From Moritella marina ATCC 15381 (GTDB lineage Bacteria > Pseudomonadota > Gammaproteobacteria > Enterobacterales > Moritellaceae), in contig NZ_CP044399.1 of NCBI RefSeq assembly GCF_008931805.1, forward strand, positions 4,637,370 through 4,701,369: a stretch of DNA of 64,000 bases. The letters are read 5' to 3'. Position 1 is the stretch's first letter, and each line of letters opens with the position of its first letter. The notes under the pieces were generated by a model. That model saw only the letters and a program-made list of their open reading frames with translations. It was not told the origin of the DNA and made no database searches. Positions 10,138 to 20,030 of this stretch are shown here, piece by piece. The translations under genes were made by a program, and so were the position numbers.

Positions 10138-11229
10138 ATGTCTAAATTAACGTTGTTATTCACAGCTATATTCTTGTTATCCGGGTGCAGTAAAGCACCT
10201 GAAACAGCAACTGTTGAGTTACCTAAAGCAGTTAAATTCCAACGCGTGAGCGAATCAACCGGTTCTATCTATCGAGAAATATCGGGACAAATTCGCAGCG
10301 CAGAACAATCAAGTCTTAGCTTTCGGGTGAATGGTGTATTACAAGCTATCTATGTGAGTAAAGGGGATCTGGTCGTGACCGGACAGCCGCTCGCGCAACT
10401 CGATGATTCTGATTTCACTGTCGCATTAAATAAAACCCAAGCATCGTTAGGTTCTTCACGCGCCTCTGCAAAAGCAGCTAACGATCAATTACAACGGGCA
10501 ACACGCTTACCTGAAGGGGTTATTTCTTTAGCTGAACTTGAGCAATTAGGCAATAACGCAGAAGCGGCGTTACAACAAGTGAAAGTGATTGAAGCTGATT
10601 TAGCCCGCTCTAAATTAGAATTACAGCGCACTATTTTACGCTCACCGTTTGATGGGCAAATTACAGCTGTGAGTGTGGATAATTTTTCCAAAGTATCGAA
10701 TGGTCAAGAAGTCATTGAATTGATTGATGGTGATGCGTATGAAGTCGAAGTCTTACTGCCAGAGTCGATGATTGGTAATATTGATTACCAGCAAGCAGTG
10801 AGCGTTACTGTTTCAGCACTACAAGATAAAATGTTTGCTGGTGAAGTCAGTGAAATTGGCTCTCGCGTTGAAAACGGTAATGCATTTCCGGTGACTATTC
10901 GTTTAAATAAAAGCAGTGATAAATTACGTAATGGTATGTCAGGTTCGGTTAAGTTCACGGTTAATAATAGTCGTGTTGCTGCTTATTTAGTGCCATTAAC
11001 AGCGTTAGACTTTACTCATTCGATGGCCGGTGAAGGTTCTCAAGATGCGTTGTTATATGTGATTAATGAACAGACCATGGTGTTAGAGCAGCGTAATGTA
11101 AAAGTGGGTCATATTCGTGCTAATAACATCGAAGTGTATACCGGTATTAATGAAAATGAAGCGATTGTGGTCGCGGGTATTCCATTTTTACGAGACGGCA
11201 TGGCAGTTACGCTATGGCAAGTAAAGTAG
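10138..11229 (+). CDS. RND efflux periplasmic adaptor (membrane fusion protein), lipoprotein
   Basis: Adaptor of 363 residues that links an inner-membrane RND pump to an outer-membrane channel. The N-terminus is a lipoprotein signal with lipobox LLSGC (Cys17), so it is probably anchored in the inner membrane. A biotinyl-lipoyl-like half (GVLQAIYVSKGDLVVTGQPLAQLD) is followed by an alpha-hairpin of about 80 residues. The second lipoyl half (RTILRSPFDGQITAVSV) and a beta-barrel then follow. It lies nine bases before the pump gene, so the two form one operon; no outer-membrane channel gene is nearby. Substrate is unknown. Since the pump gene is broken, this adaptor may lack its partner. Confidence 0.9.
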   Translation: MSKLTLLFTAIFLLSGCSKAPETATVELPKAVKFQRVSESTGSIYREISGQIRSAEQSSLSFRVNGVLQAIYVSKGDLVVTGQPLAQLDDSDFTVALNKTQASLGSSRASAKAANDQLQRATRLPEGVISLAELEQLGNNAEAALQQVKVIEADLARSKLELQRTILRSPFDGQITAVSVDNFSKVSNGQEVIELIDGDAYEVEVLLPESMIGNIDYQQAVSVTVSALQDKMFAGEVSEIGSRVENGNAFPVTIRLNKSSDKLRNGMSGSVKFTVNNSRVAAYLVPLTALDFTHSMAGEGSQDALLYVINEQTMVLEQRNVKVGHIRANNIEVYTGINENEAIVVAGIPFLRDGMAVTLWQVK

Positions 11230-11238
11230 GTATTTAAC

Positions 11239-12759
11239 ATGGATAAATTAACCCTATTTGCATTAAAAAATAATCGCTTTACGCAGTTATTATTAGTGCT
11301 AATCATTGTCATCGGCAGTGCGTCATTTTTTAATGCACCGAGTAAAGAAGATCCTGAAATATTGGTGAGAACGGCTGTCGTGGTTGCCCAGATCCCGGGC
11401 ATGTCGCCAGAGCGTATTGAACGTCTGCTGACCAAACCGATTGAGCGAGAAGCCAAACAGATCCCTGAGGTCAGTGAGTTAAAATCGTTAGTGCGTACTG
11501 GTTATACGCAAATCAAAGTCACGGTTGCTGATGAACACTTTGACTTACAACCGATTTGGGACAACTTACGTAATCGTATGAAGGATCTGCAATCGTCATT
11601 ACCCGAGGGCACAATTGGCCCTATGGTGAATGATGAATTCGGCAGAGTTGCTTCTGCCACGATAGCGCTTTATGGTGAGGATTACTCGTTACATGAATTG
11701 GATCTGGTTTCAGAATCGATTCAAGATCGTATTAGCGCGCTGGCAACGGTATCACAAGTTGATATTTACGGTGTGCAAGATGAGCGTATTTGGTTAGAGC
11801 CAGATACGGATGCCATGAGTCGATTAGGCGTTTCTCCAGGTCAACTTGTCGCGGCGCTACAAAATCAAAATATTGTCTTACCCGGTGGTAAAATAAATAC
11901 TGGAAAGCTTGAGTTAACTATTGAGCCCAGTGGTAACTTCGAAGCCCTATCTGATATTGAAAATTTGGTGATATTAGAGCCTGAAAGCGGCCAGAATATT
12001 TACCTACGAGATTTACTGTCGGTACGTCGTGGTTATGTTGAACCGCAAAATACCCCGGTTTATTATAATGGTAAGCCGAGCATTATATTAGCGGTGTCCA
12101 TGTTATCTGGCATCACCAGTGACAGTTTTGGCGTTGAGATCAGTGAATTTGTCGCTTTAGAGCAGCAGTTACTCCCTGCGGGATTACACTTTGAATTGGC
12201 GACCTTTCAGCCAGATAAAGTCGCGACGGCTATTTCATCAGCGACATCAAATCTATTCCAAACTGTGGCGATTGTATTAGCGGTGGTGATGCTATTTTTA
12301 GGTTTCCGTATGGGCATGATTGTCGGGACTATTGTGCCATTGACCATGATGCTGTCGTTTATCGGTATGCAAATATGGGACGTGTCCTTACAACGTATGT
12401 CTATCGCTGCCATCATTGTGTCGCTGGGTTTATTAGTTGATAACGGCATTGTGATTGCTGAAAATATTAATACCCGCATTATCCAAGGGATGAAACGTGA
12501 AGCGGCGGCTCTGGCTGCGAGTAAAACCTTGGCGATCCCGCTGTTAACGTCTTCATTAACGACAATTTTGGCCTTTATGCCATTGATGTTGGCGCAGGAT
12601 GTTGCGGGTGAGTATCTACGTTCATTATCCCAAGTTATCATTATTGCATTGCTGTCATCTTGGTTACTGAGCCTGTTGGTTACACCGTTAATGTGTGTGG
12701 TTTTTCTCTGCGAAAGCGACGAAACAAACGGCTATGCCGCGTTGGGTGATCGTTGTTAA
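11239..12759 (+). CDS. RND efflux transporter, N-terminal fragment of a frameshifted gene
   Basis: First 500 or so residues of an AcrB/MexF-type proton-driven efflux pump. The first membrane helix is unusually early but normal for the family. The periplasmic porter domains follow, then the helix block with LGLLVDNGIVIAEN, where the aspartate is one of the proton-relay residues. The frame is correct up to LLVTPLMC at about 12693 and then continues as about 20 residues unlike any RND protein to a stop at 12759. The remainder is encoded in another frame starting around 12695. Restoring one GT to the GTGTGTGG run would give PLMCVWFF, the normal family sequence. See the C-terminal fragment. Confidence 0.85.
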   Translation: MDKLTLFALKNNRFTQLLLVLIIVIGSASFFNAPSKEDPEILVRTAVVVAQIPGMSPERIERLLTKPIEREAKQIPEVSELKSLVRTGYTQIKVTVADEHFDLQPIWDNLRNRMKDLQSSLPEGTIGPMVNDEFGRVASATIALYGEDYSLHELDLVSESIQDRISALATVSQVDIYGVQDERIWLEPDTDAMSRLGVSPGQLVAALQNQNIVLPGGKINTGKLELTIEPSGNFEALSDIENLVILEPESGQNIYLRDLLSVRRGYVEPQNTPVYYNGKPSIILAVSMLSGITSDSFGVEISEFVALEQQLLPAGLHFELATFQPDKVATAISSATSNLFQTVAIVLAVVMLFLGFRMGMIVGTIVPLTMMLSFIGMQIWDVSLQRMSIAAIIVSLGLLVDNGIVIAENINTRIIQGMKREAAALAASKTLAIPLLTSSLTTILAFMPLMLAQDVAGEYLRSLSQVIIIALLSSWLLSLLVTPLMCVVFLCESDETNGYAALGDRC

Positions 12760-14311
12760 TCAATGGTATGGCAGTGTCTTAAAGGTATTACTTAACTACC
12801 GCGTGAGTTTTATGACCACGATGGTAGTGTTATTGTTTGTCGCTGTTTACGGCTTTAAATTTATTACCGTACAGTTTATGCCGGGGTCAGAGCGTAATCA
12901 GTATCTAGTGTATTTGAACTTGCCTGCTGGTACCCCTACGGCGGAAACTGATAAGGTCACCCATCGCTTTTTAGCTTGGTTAAATGACGAGAAAGAAAAT
13001 CCCGATGTCACCAGCCACATTGCCTATATTGGTGACGGTGGACCGCGTTTCTTCTTGGCTTTAGCGCCGGTTGATCGCGCATCAAATAAAGCCTTTGTGG
13101 TGGTGAATACCGGTGATCTTGACTCTGCGTTAGCGATGATAGAAAAAACCAATAATTATATTCAACAGCAATTACCTGAAGCAACAGGTCAAGCTAAACG
13201 CATGTGGTTAGGCGGCAGTGAGTTAGGGCTAGTTGAATATAAACTGCAAGGACCTGATGGCGAGCTATTACAGCAACGCGCGCAATTGTTAATGGCTGCT
13301 TTTGCCGATATTAATGGCGTTGTTGGTATTACCAATGATTGGGAAAATAATATCCCTAAGATCTTGGTCGAAGTGGATCAAGATCGCGCGCGTCGTGCTG
13401 GTATAAGCAGTCGTGATATTGCCCTGTCGCTAAATGGTTTCTTTGATGGCTATAAAGTGACGGATTACCGCGATGGTGATCGGGTTATTCCGGTGTTGAT
13501 GCGGGGTAATCAATCACGTAATGACTTTGATAAACTACGCAGCGTGGAAGTGACATCAGGGCAAAATGGCGTAACCGTTCCTTTGATCCAGGTGGCTAAT
13601 TTTGGTGGTGAGAGTGAACCTGCGATCATTCGTCGAGAAGACCAGCAACGTACGTTAATTATCAGTGCGAAGCATCGTCAGTTGCAAGCAAGTGAACTGC
13701 ATAAGCTCATGCAACCGACATTAGCGCAGCTTAATTTACCGCCGGGTTATCGTCTACGTTTAGGAGGGGAATTACGTGGTGCGGATGAAGCGAGCAGCGC
13801 GTTATTTGCTTATATGCCACATTGTTTTGCCTTGATCGCTTTATTGTTGGTATTACAGCTAAACTCATTCCGCCGTCCAGCGGTGATCTTAATGACGATC
13901 CCATTGTCCTTGATTGGCGCGGTATTTGGATTAACTGTCACGGGGGCCTATTTTACTTTCCCGGCGATGTTAGGCATGTTTAGTTTAGCGGGGGTTATTA
14001 TTAATAATGGCATTGTGCTTATCGATCAGATTGAGGCTAACCGTAAAGCTGATATGCTGGTTAACGAGGCGTTAATTGAAGCGGGTAAAGCACGTCTAAG
14101 ACCTATTTTAATGACCACCTTGACGACGATCCTCGGCCTTATACCATTGGCGATTTGGGGTGGTGAATTCTGGTATTCGATGGCGATCGTGATGATTTTT
14201 GGTATGGCAGTTGGGACAGTATTAACTTTAGGTGTTGTACCTGTGTTGTATAGCTTGTTCTATCGTTCGCAAGATATTAAACATCAAGCGAAGAGGGTGA
14301 CTAATTTATAA
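12695..14311 (+). CDS. RND efflux transporter, C-terminal fragment of a frameshifted gene
   Basis: Second half of the pump: WFFSAK at the end of a helix block, the second large periplasmic loop, then the last six helices (MTIPLSLIGAVFGL, GVIINNGIVLIDQIEA). The two fragments together would make a protein of about 1020 residues, normal for the family. Nothing is missing apart from the reading-frame step. The only in-frame start near its beginning is a GTG without a ribosome binding site, so independent translation is doubtful. Either the gene is a recent pseudogene, or the short GT run slips, or the assembly has a local error. The intact downstream sequence argues that any loss is recent. Confidence 0.85.
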   Translation: MWFFSAKATKQTAMPRWVIVVNQWYGSVLKVLLNYRVSFMTTMVVLLFVAVYGFKFITVQFMPGSERNQYLVYLNLPAGTPTAETDKVTHRFLAWLNDEKENPDVTSHIAYIGDGGPRFFLALAPVDRASNKAFVVVNTGDLDSALAMIEKTNNYIQQQLPEATGQAKRMWLGGSELGLVEYKLQGPDGELLQQRAQLLMAAFADINGVVGITNDWENNIPKILVEVDQDRARRAGISSRDIALSLNGFFDGYKVTDYRDGDRVIPVLMRGNQSRNDFDKLRSVEVTSGQNGVTVPLIQVANFGGESEPAIIRREDQQRTLIISAKHRQLQASELHKLMQPTLAQLNLPPGYRLRLGGELRGADEASSALFAYMPHCFALIALLLVLQLNSFRRPAVILMTIPLSLIGAVFGLTVTGAYFTFPAMLGMFSLAGVIINNGIVLIDQIEANRKADMLVNEALIEAGKARLRPILMTTLTTILGLIPLAIWGGEFWYSMAIVMIFGMAVGTVLTLGVVPVLYSLFYRSQDIKHQAKRVTNL

Positions 14312-14328
14312 GTTTATACAACGGAGCA

Positions 14329-14390
14329 TGATTACTGATTACTGATTACTGATTACTGATTACTGATTACTGATTACTGATTACTGATTA
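14329..14390. repeat. 7-bp tandem repeat (TGATTAC)n
   Basis: Eight perfect units of TGATTAC and a six-base partial unit follow directly after the RND fragment. A unit of seven inside non-coding DNA suggests slippage; no coding role is visible. Confidence 0.95.
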
Positions 14391-14433
14391 GTGCTTAATG
14401 CTTAGCGGTGAGCAATTAAGTAGTCTAAATAAT

Positions 14434-14549
14434 ATTACTCCAGCAAACCACTCAAGACATCCATGTTCGCTTAGACAAGGTTATTTATGGCCTTGTCTGT
14501 TTGCGATAGCAATAATATTTTACTGCTCCGAGGTTTATAGGAATTGGTA
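14434..14549. repeat. Small inverted-repeat element, copy 2
   Basis: It matches 581-719 in the blocks GCAAACC..CAAGACAT, TGTTCGCTTAGACA, GTCTGTTTGCGATAGCAATA and TTTATAGGAATTGGTA. The central palindrome is interrupted here (AGACAAGG-loop-GGCCTTGTCT) yet still pairs. The left end TACCAAT is not found, so this copy may be truncated on the left. Confidence 0.6.
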
Positions 14550-14552
14550 CCA

Positions 14553-15584
14553 TTAGCGCGGCATTGGCATGACTCGATTACGACCAAGGCGTTTCGCTTC
14601 ATAGAGCTGTAGGTCCGCGCGGGTTAGAATGTCACTGCTGCTATCACGGGGGGTATTTTCACTCACGCCGATAGACACGGTAATATTATCGATTCGCTTA
14701 CCCGAGCGTTTATCACGAATGCTTAAACGCTCGATTGCACGGCGAATTGACTCGGCATTTTGACGGGCGATAGTGAATGTTTTGTTCGGTAAAATAAGGA
14801 CAAATTCTTCACCGCCATAACGAAATACTTGTTCACCTTCTTGGCAGCTATCGGCGATACGCTTGGCAATGACTTTCAATACTTGATCGCCGAGCTGGTG
14901 ACCAAAATCATCATTAAATGCTTTGAAATTATCAATATCAATCATCAAAATTGAAAAGTTTCGACTCAAGCTGGGGTTACTACAAAAGGTTTCAATTTCT
15001 TTATTGAATACCCGACGATTGAGCAAGCCAGTTAAAGCATCATGCATTGCATCATGTTGAGTTTCTGATAAAGTCTCACGTAATTGCGCTATTTCAGCTT
15101 GGGCTTCATGTAATTGACTTTTGAAGTGGCGTGTTGATGAACGCACATCATGAGATTCTTTCACTAGTTCTCGTACTGCAGAAAGGGTTTTCTCAATCGA
15201 AAAGCCATCAGCTTCGACGTCGGATAATTCGTTCAAGCATTTATTCAACATCCGATCAAATTCATTGGTATCGTTAAGCGTATCGTGTAATGAGCTGCTT
15301 AAGTCATTGGTCATGGTGTCGAGTTCACTGCGTAGTTGCGTTATTTCTTGTTCGCGTTTATCGACAATAAAACGTTGGTAAAGCTCTTCGGTGGCCGCTG
15401 GAGTACACGTTCCGTGTTGCGCTATTCTGTCATCGAGCTGTTTTTGTAATGCACTATTATTGTCTGATACATAGTGATACCACAGCGCGTAATTGGTTGG
15501 CGTTGTCGGAATTTGATATTTGATCATCAGCGGCATGGCTTTTTTTAAATATTGAGCCGATAAAGCAAAGAGTTTTTTAGACAT
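14553..15584 (-). CDS. Diguanylate cyclase (GGDEF domain)
   Basis: 343-residue soluble protein predicted to make cyclic di-GMP from two GTP. The N-terminal 160 residues are helical and without membrane segments (start MSKKLFALSAQYLKKAMPLM, then a region rich in coiled-coil patterns). The GGDEF domain starts at DALTGLLNR, has the metal-binding DIDNFKAFND and the active-site loop RYGGEEF (257-261). The position of the inhibitory RxxD site is occupied by QGEE-like residues, so product inhibition at the usual site is unlikely. An upstream in-frame ATG at 15596 exists; I prefer 15584 because MSKKLF starts the conserved part. Transcribed alone, convergent with the RND gene. Confidence 0.88.
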   Translation of the reverse strand: MSKKLFALSAQYLKKAMPLMIKYQIPTTPTNYALWYHYVSDNNSALQKQLDDRIAQHGTCTPAATEELYQRFIVDKREQEITQLRSELDTMTNDLSSSLHDTLNDTNEFDRMLNKCLNELSDVEADGFSIEKTLSAVRELVKESHDVRSSTRHFKSQLHEAQAEIAQLRETLSETQHDAMHDALTGLLNRRVFNKEIETFCSNPSLSRNFSILMIDIDNFKAFNDDFGHQLGDQVLKVIAKRIADSCQEGEQVFRYGGEEFVLILPNKTFTIARQNAESIRRAIERLSIRDKRSGKRIDNITVSIGVSENTPRDSSSDILTRADLQLYEAKRLGRNRVMPMPR

Positions 15585-15706
15585 GCACCATTCCATAACG
15601 GTTATTCATTAATGATTAAGCCTGCTATTAAATCAAATTATGCTGCAACTTACACTATCTCTTTATTTCAGCCTCTCTATGAGGTCTTTAAAAACCGGAG
15701 TATTTC

Positions 15707-16474
15707 GTGATTGAACTTGTCGACAGCCATTGCCATTTAGATTTTTCAGACTTTGATCTTGACCGTATCGATGTATTGGCTCGGGCGAAAGCCAAAGGGG
15801 TCGAGCATTTTTTAGTACCGGGTATTGGTGCCCACAATTGGCAATCGGTATTGGCGCTAGCAAATCAGCATACTGGCGTTTATGCAGCACTGGGTATTCA
15901 CCCTTATTTTTTAGCCAACTTTGATCACAGCCATTTAGTGTTACTGGATGAATATTTAGCAACGGAAAAAGGGGTTGTTGCTGTCGGGGAGTTTGGGCTA
16001 GATAAAATTGTCGACTTCCCATTCGAGCAACAATTGCATATTTGTAAGCAGCAACTATTGCTAGCCAAGCAATATGATTTACCGGTTATTTTGCATTGCC
16101 GTAAAGCCCACAATGAATTAATTCAGTTACTGCAACAAGTGAAATTACCTCGGGGCGGTGTGATCCATGGTTTTAGTGGCAGCAAGCAGTTGGCGATGCA
16201 ATATATCAAGTTAGGCTTTAAACTCGGTATTGGTGGGGTTATCACTTACCCAAGGGCGGAAAAAACGCGGCAAGCAGTCAGTGAATTACCTTTAGCGGCA
16301 TTATTATTAGAAACAGACTCGCCAGATATGCCTATAAAGGGCTATCAAGGGGGGCGTAATGAACCTGCGAACATTACAGAAGTGTTACAAGAGCTCGCTA
16401 AACTAAGACCCGAGTCAGAAAAAGTAATTGCAAAAACCAATTTGAGTTCATTTATTGAGCTGTTTTTGTCCTAA
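15707..16474 (+). CDS. TatD-family metal-dependent hydrolase (YjjV-like)
   Basis: 255-residue TIM-barrel hydrolase of the TatD DNase family. The metal and catalytic residues are all present: DSHCHLDF (HxH), VAVGEFGLDK (Glu), VILHCRKAHNEL (His), GVIHGFSG (His) and LLETDSPDM (Asp). The start is a GTG at 15707, nine bases after a GGAG (AAACCGGAGTATTTCGTG). The family has 3'-5' exonuclease activity in some members; the cellular role of the YjjV branch is unclear. It precedes the nucleoside transporter genes by about 215 bases and need not be co-transcribed with them. Confidence 0.88.
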   Translation: MIELVDSHCHLDFSDFDLDRIDVLARAKAKGVEHFLVPGIGAHNWQSVLALANQHTGVYAALGIHPYFLANFDHSHLVLLDEYLATEKGVVAVGEFGLDKIVDFPFEQQLHICKQQLLLAKQYDLPVILHCRKAHNELIQLLQQVKLPRGGVIHGFSGSKQLAMQYIKLGFKLGIGGVITYPRAEKTRQAVSELPLAALLLETDSPDMPIKGYQGGRNEPANITEVLQELAKLRPESEKVIAKTNLSSFIELFLS

Positions 16475-16690
16475 TTGAATACATTTGCGAATAAATTGAA
16501 CTTTTTAGAAACTTTTTTGAGAGGTCTGATCTCAAGCACTTAACAAGTGGCTAATAACAGTTATAATCGCGCCAATTGTTATAATCAATGATTAAATCGT
16601 AAATTTACTATTTATTACACTTTAATGGACTATTTTGATTATGGCGCAACTAAAAAACACTTCTGAAGCGAAACTTGGAGATTATTCCTG

Positions 16691-17914
16691 ATGAATTTTG
16701 TAATGGGTATTGTAGGCGTTTTCGTTCTACTTGGTTTAGCAGTACTGTTATCGGATAACAGAAAAGCGATTAACCTTCGCACTGTTGGTGGCGCTTTTGC
16801 TATCCAGGTTGCTGTTGGTGCGTTCATTTTATACTTCCCTCCGGGTAAAGAATTACTGCAAGGTCTTTCTACTGGTGTAGCAAACGTAATTGCTTATGGT
16901 AATGAAGGTATTCAATTCTTATTTGGCGACTTAGCGAAATTCAAAGTTGGTTTCATCTTTGCGATTAACGTATTGCCAGTAATCGTGTTCTTCTCATCAT
17001 TAATCGCTGTTTTATACTACATCGGTGTCATGAGCGTTGTTATTAACTTTATTGGTGGTGGCTTACAGAAACTATTAGGCACGAGTCGTGCTGAATCACT
17101 TTCTGCAACTGCAAATATCTTTGTTGGTCAAACTGAAGCACCACTTGTTGTGCGTCCGTTTATTAAATCAATGACTAAATCAGAGCTATTTGCTGTGATG
17201 GTTGGTGGTCTTGCGTCTATCGCTGGTTCTGTTCTAGCTGGTTACGCTGGTCTTGGTATTAAAATTGAGTACTTGGTTGCTGCGTCATTCATGGCTGCAC
17301 CGGGTGGTCTATTAATGGCTAAAATCATTAAACCTGAAACTGAAACGCCAAAAGTAACACTTGATGATCTTGACGACAGTGAAGACGAAAAACCAGCAAA
17401 CGTATTAGATGCGGCTGCTGCGGGTGCTTCTTCAGGTATGATGCTAGCACTTAACGTTGGTGCAATGTTAATTGCATTCGTTGGTCTGATCGCATTAGCG
17501 AATGGTATCACGGGTGGTATCGGTGCTTGGTTCGATATGCCTGAACTAACTATCCAAATGATCTTAGGTTGGGTATTCTCACCACTGGCATTCGTAATCG
17601 GTGTGCCATGGCACGAAGCGGTTGCTGCTGGTAGCTTCATTGGTCAAAAATTAGTTGTGAATGAATTTGTTGCTTTCTTAGATTTCGTTAGCTACATCAA
17701 AAACAACGAACTTTCTGAGCACACACAAATCATCATCTCGTTTGCATTATGTGGTTTTGCTAACTTCTCATCTATTGCGATTCTATTAGGTGGTTTAGGT
17801 AGCTTGGCACCAACACGCCGCGCAGACATTGCAAGTATGGGTATGAAAGCGGTTCTTGCTGCTTCTCTAGCTAACTTAATGAGTGCTGCATTAGCGGGTC
17901 TATTCCTAGCTTAG
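16691..17914 (+). CDS. nupC: NupC-type nucleoside transporter, copy 1
   Basis: Concentrative nucleoside transporter (CNT family) of 407 residues, importing nucleosides with a cation gradient across the inner membrane. Eight or more hydrophobic segments are visible. The conserved CNT blocks are [14 protein letters not shown] (nucleoside contact), [18 protein letters not shown] and the gate-loop region [10 protein letters not shown] charged cytoplasmic insert lies at [11 protein letters not shown]. The start is set by TGGAGATTATTCCTGATG. It is followed by its own terminator, then a closely related second copy. Position ahead of deoCABD matches a role in feeding nucleoside salvage. Confidence 0.93.
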   Translation: MNFVMGIVGVFVLLGLAVLLSDNRKAINLRTVGGAFAIQVAVGAFILYFPPGKELLQGLSTGVANVIAYGNEGIQFLFGDLAKFKVGFIFAINVLPVIVFFSSLIAVLYYIGVMSVVINFIGGGLQKLLGTSRAESLSATANIFVGQTEAPLVVRPFIKSMTKSELFAVMVGGLASIAGSVLAGYAGLGIKIEYLVAASFMAAPGGLLMAKIIKPETETPKVTLDDLDDSEDEKPANVLDAAAAGASSGMMLALNVGAMLIAFVGLIALANGITGGIGAWFDMPELTIQMILGWVFSPLAFVIGVPWHEAVAAGSFIGQKLVVNEFVAFLDFVSYIKNNELSEHTQIIISFALCGFANFSSIAILLGGLGSLAPTRRADIASMGMKAVLAASLANLMSAALAGLFLA

Positions 17915-17974
17915 TATTGAGCTAAAATAGCGATAATGTATTAACCGTTATCATGGCGGTTATAAAATAGATAA

Positions 17975-18014
17975 TGCCCACAAATTGTATAACACAGTTT
18001 GTGGGCATTTTTTT
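17975..18014 (+). terminator. Rho-independent terminator of nupC1
   Basis: TGCCCACAAA pairs with TTTGTGGGCA over a 13-base loop, followed by seven T's. Confidence 0.88.
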
Positions 18015-18022
18015 ATCTACAT

Positions 18023-18080
18023 AACTCTCGGTGTAACTCTTGGTGTCATTCTCGGCATCGTTACCGGTATCGTTATTGCC
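18023..18080. repeat. Degenerate 12-bp tandem repeat
   Basis: Units such as AACTCTCGGTGT, AACTCTTGGTGT, CATTCTCGGCAT and CGTTACCGGTAT follow each other in a 12-base period for nearly five units. Confidence 0.65.
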
Positions 18081-18181
18081 TAAAAAACAAGAAATAGAAT
18101 ATTTACTCACTCCCTCTATCTAATCTCGATATTTAGACTTATCTATTTGCTCGGAGTGCGATCTGAGTCGGTTTTGAGAGC

Positions 18182-18592
18182 ATTTACAGCTTGATTTACT
18201 GGTCACTGAGCGTACCCTTAACTAGGTAATAAAGACCGTTTGTACATGATGTACTTTTGGTGTTTTTCGTTAAATAGTACGGACTCTTTAACTTCAATTT
18301 AGAAGGGTAGATAAGTGCTATTAGCGCGGTTATAAGGATGTTAATTGATGGTTAGGCCCAAGTAACTTGGGTATATATCAAGTCTTCAAGGAACCAAGTC
18401 CGCATAGTTATTCTTCATGGATATTTATCTTAAAGATAGTTATGTTGATAGTGAGATTAATGCTTCTTTTACTCTAAGTATTCGTCATTTATATGTCATC
18501 TATTTATCTTCGTACGAGATCTATTTACCTTAGATTGCAACCGTGCGTCGGTATTTCTTTATTTGAATTTATCCAGAATAGCTACCGCAAGT
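18182..18592 (+). promoter_or_regulatory. Conserved leader upstream of nupC2 (candidate structured RNA)
   Basis: About 410 bases match the leader of deoC (20187-20591) in ordered blocks. The best block is 18378-18452, about 75 bases with three differences by my reading. It opens TATCAAGTCTTC and closes GTTGATAGT, so TATCAA and TTGATA can pair as an enclosing stem. Inside it TATCTT-AA-AGATA can form a hairpin. Other blocks are TACTTTTGGTGTTTTTCG and ATTAGCGCGGTTATA. I do not recognise a known riboswitch class. Regulation by nucleosides is inference from the genes that follow. Confidence 0.55.
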
Positions 18593-18732
18593 CATTAACG
18601 ATTAACTATGCGCAATCACGCTAGTTATAACGTGTTAATGACAGTGATTTAACTATTGTTTTATAACAAATTCAATAAATGGTTTATAAATATTGGCTTA
18701 TAAAAAGTCAATAAATCTGGAGACGATTCTTG

Positions 18733-19956
18733 ATGAATTTTGTAATGGGTATTGTAGGCGTTTTCGCGCTACTCGGTTTAGCGCTGCTATTATCGGACAA
18801 CAGAAAAGCAATTAACTTACGCACTGTGGGTGGCGCATTCGCTATTCAGGTTATTATTGGCGCGTTCATTTTATATTTCCCTCCCGGTAAAGAGTTGCTG
18901 CAAAGTCTTTCTACTGGCGTTGCAAACGTCATTGCTTATGGTAATGAGGGCATTCAATTCTTATTTGGTGATTTGGCCAGATTCAAAGTCGGCTTTATTT
19001 TCGCGATCAACGTATTGCCGGTGATCGTATTCTTCTCATCATTGATTGCCGTTTTATACTATCTCGGCATCATGAGTGTGGTGATTAACTTTATCGGTGG
19101 TGGTTTACAGAAGTTATTAGGTACTAGTCGTGCGGAATCACTCTCTGCGACAGCGAACATTTTTGTTGGCCAAACTGAAGCCCCACTTGTCGTACGTCCA
19201 TTTATTAAATCAATGACAAAATCAGAATTATTCGCTGTAATGGTGGGTGGTCTTGCTTCTATCGCTGGTTCTGTACTCGCGGGTTACGCAGGTCTTGGTA
19301 TTAAAATTGAATACCTAGTTGCAGCGTCATTTATGGCGGCGCCGGGTGGTCTATTAATGGCTAAAATTATTAAGCCAGAAACTGAAACGCCTAAAGTATC
19401 ACTTGATGATCTTGAGGACGATAATGATGATAAGCCAGTAAACGTCCTTGACGCCGCAGCTGCGGGTGCGTCTTCAGGTATGATGTTAGCGCTTAACGTC
19501 GGTGCAATGTTAATTGCATTCGTTGGTCTGATTGCTTTAGCCAATGGTATCACGGGTGGTATCGGTGCTTGGTTTGATATGCCTGAGCTGACCATTCAAA
19601 TGATCTTAGGTTGGATGTTCTCGCCATTGGCATTTGTGATTGGCGTGCCGTGGCACGAAGCGGTTGCCGCGGGTAGTTTCATTGGTCAAAAACTAGTAGT
19701 GAATGAGTTTGTGGCTTTCCTTGATTTCGTTAGCTACATTAAAAATAACGAACTCTCTGAACATACGCAAATCATCATTTCTTTCGCGCTGTGTGGCTTT
19801 GCTAACTTTTCATCTATTGCTATTTTGCTCGGTGGTTTAGGTAGCTTAGCGCCGTCACGTCGTGCTGACATTGCCAGTATGGGGATGAAAGCGGTATTAG
19901 CGGCTTCTTTAGCTAACTTAATGAGTGCAACCTTGGCTGGTTTATTTTTAGGTTAG
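18733..19956 (+). CDS. nupC: NupC-type nucleoside transporter, copy 2
   Basis: Second CNT-family nucleoside importer of 407 residues, differing from copy 1 at roughly 20 positions, about half of them in the N-terminal helices and in the acidic insert ([11 protein letters not shown] here). All nucleoside-contact blocks are the same, so substrate range should be close. At the DNA level the copies differ at many third codon positions, so the duplication is not recent. A TTG three bases upstream is in frame, but the ATG at 18733 follows TGGAGACGATTCTTG at normal spacing and matches the start of copy 1. Unlike copy 1 it has the long conserved leader, so the two are probably expressed under different conditions. 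Confidence 0.93.
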   Translation: MNFVMGIVGVFALLGLALLLSDNRKAINLRTVGGAFAIQVIIGAFILYFPPGKELLQSLSTGVANVIAYGNEGIQFLFGDLARFKVGFIFAINVLPVIVFFSSLIAVLYYLGIMSVVINFIGGGLQKLLGTSRAESLSATANIFVGQTEAPLVVRPFIKSMTKSELFAVMVGGLASIAGSVLAGYAGLGIKIEYLVAASFMAAPGGLLMAKIIKPETETPKVSLDDLEDDNDDKPVNVLDAAAAGASSGMMLALNVGAMLIAFVGLIALANGITGGIGAWFDMPELTIQMILGWMFSPLAFVIGVPWHEAVAAGSFIGQKLVVNEFVAFLDFVSYIKNNELSEHTQIIISFALCGFANFSSIAILLGGLGSLAPSRRADIASMGMKAVLAASLANLMSATLAGLFLG

Positions 19957-20030
19957 TGATATAGCGGCTAGTAATATAGAGGTTAGTTATGTTGCGGTCT
20001 AGTCACCGTGACATAAGATCGTAAGGTATT

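Larger units (their letters stand above)
17915..18181. other. Spacer 3' of nupC1
   Basis: It holds the nupC1 terminator and a degenerate 12-bp tandem repeat. An open frame on the minus strand across it is a by-product of the repeat and has no ribosome binding site. Confidence 0.6.

Noticed and set aside
14329-14390. Possible CRISPR-like array
   Set aside because: Units are 7 bases without spacers and no cas genes are present.
17922-18110. Small minus-strand open frame after nupC1
   Set aside because: It runs through a terminator and a degenerate 12-bp repeat and lacks a ribosome binding site.
18378-18452. Known purine or 2'-deoxyguanosine riboswitch in the nupC2 and deoC leaders
   Set aside because: The three-way junction core and conserved loop sequences of those classes are not present; kept as an unknown conserved leader.
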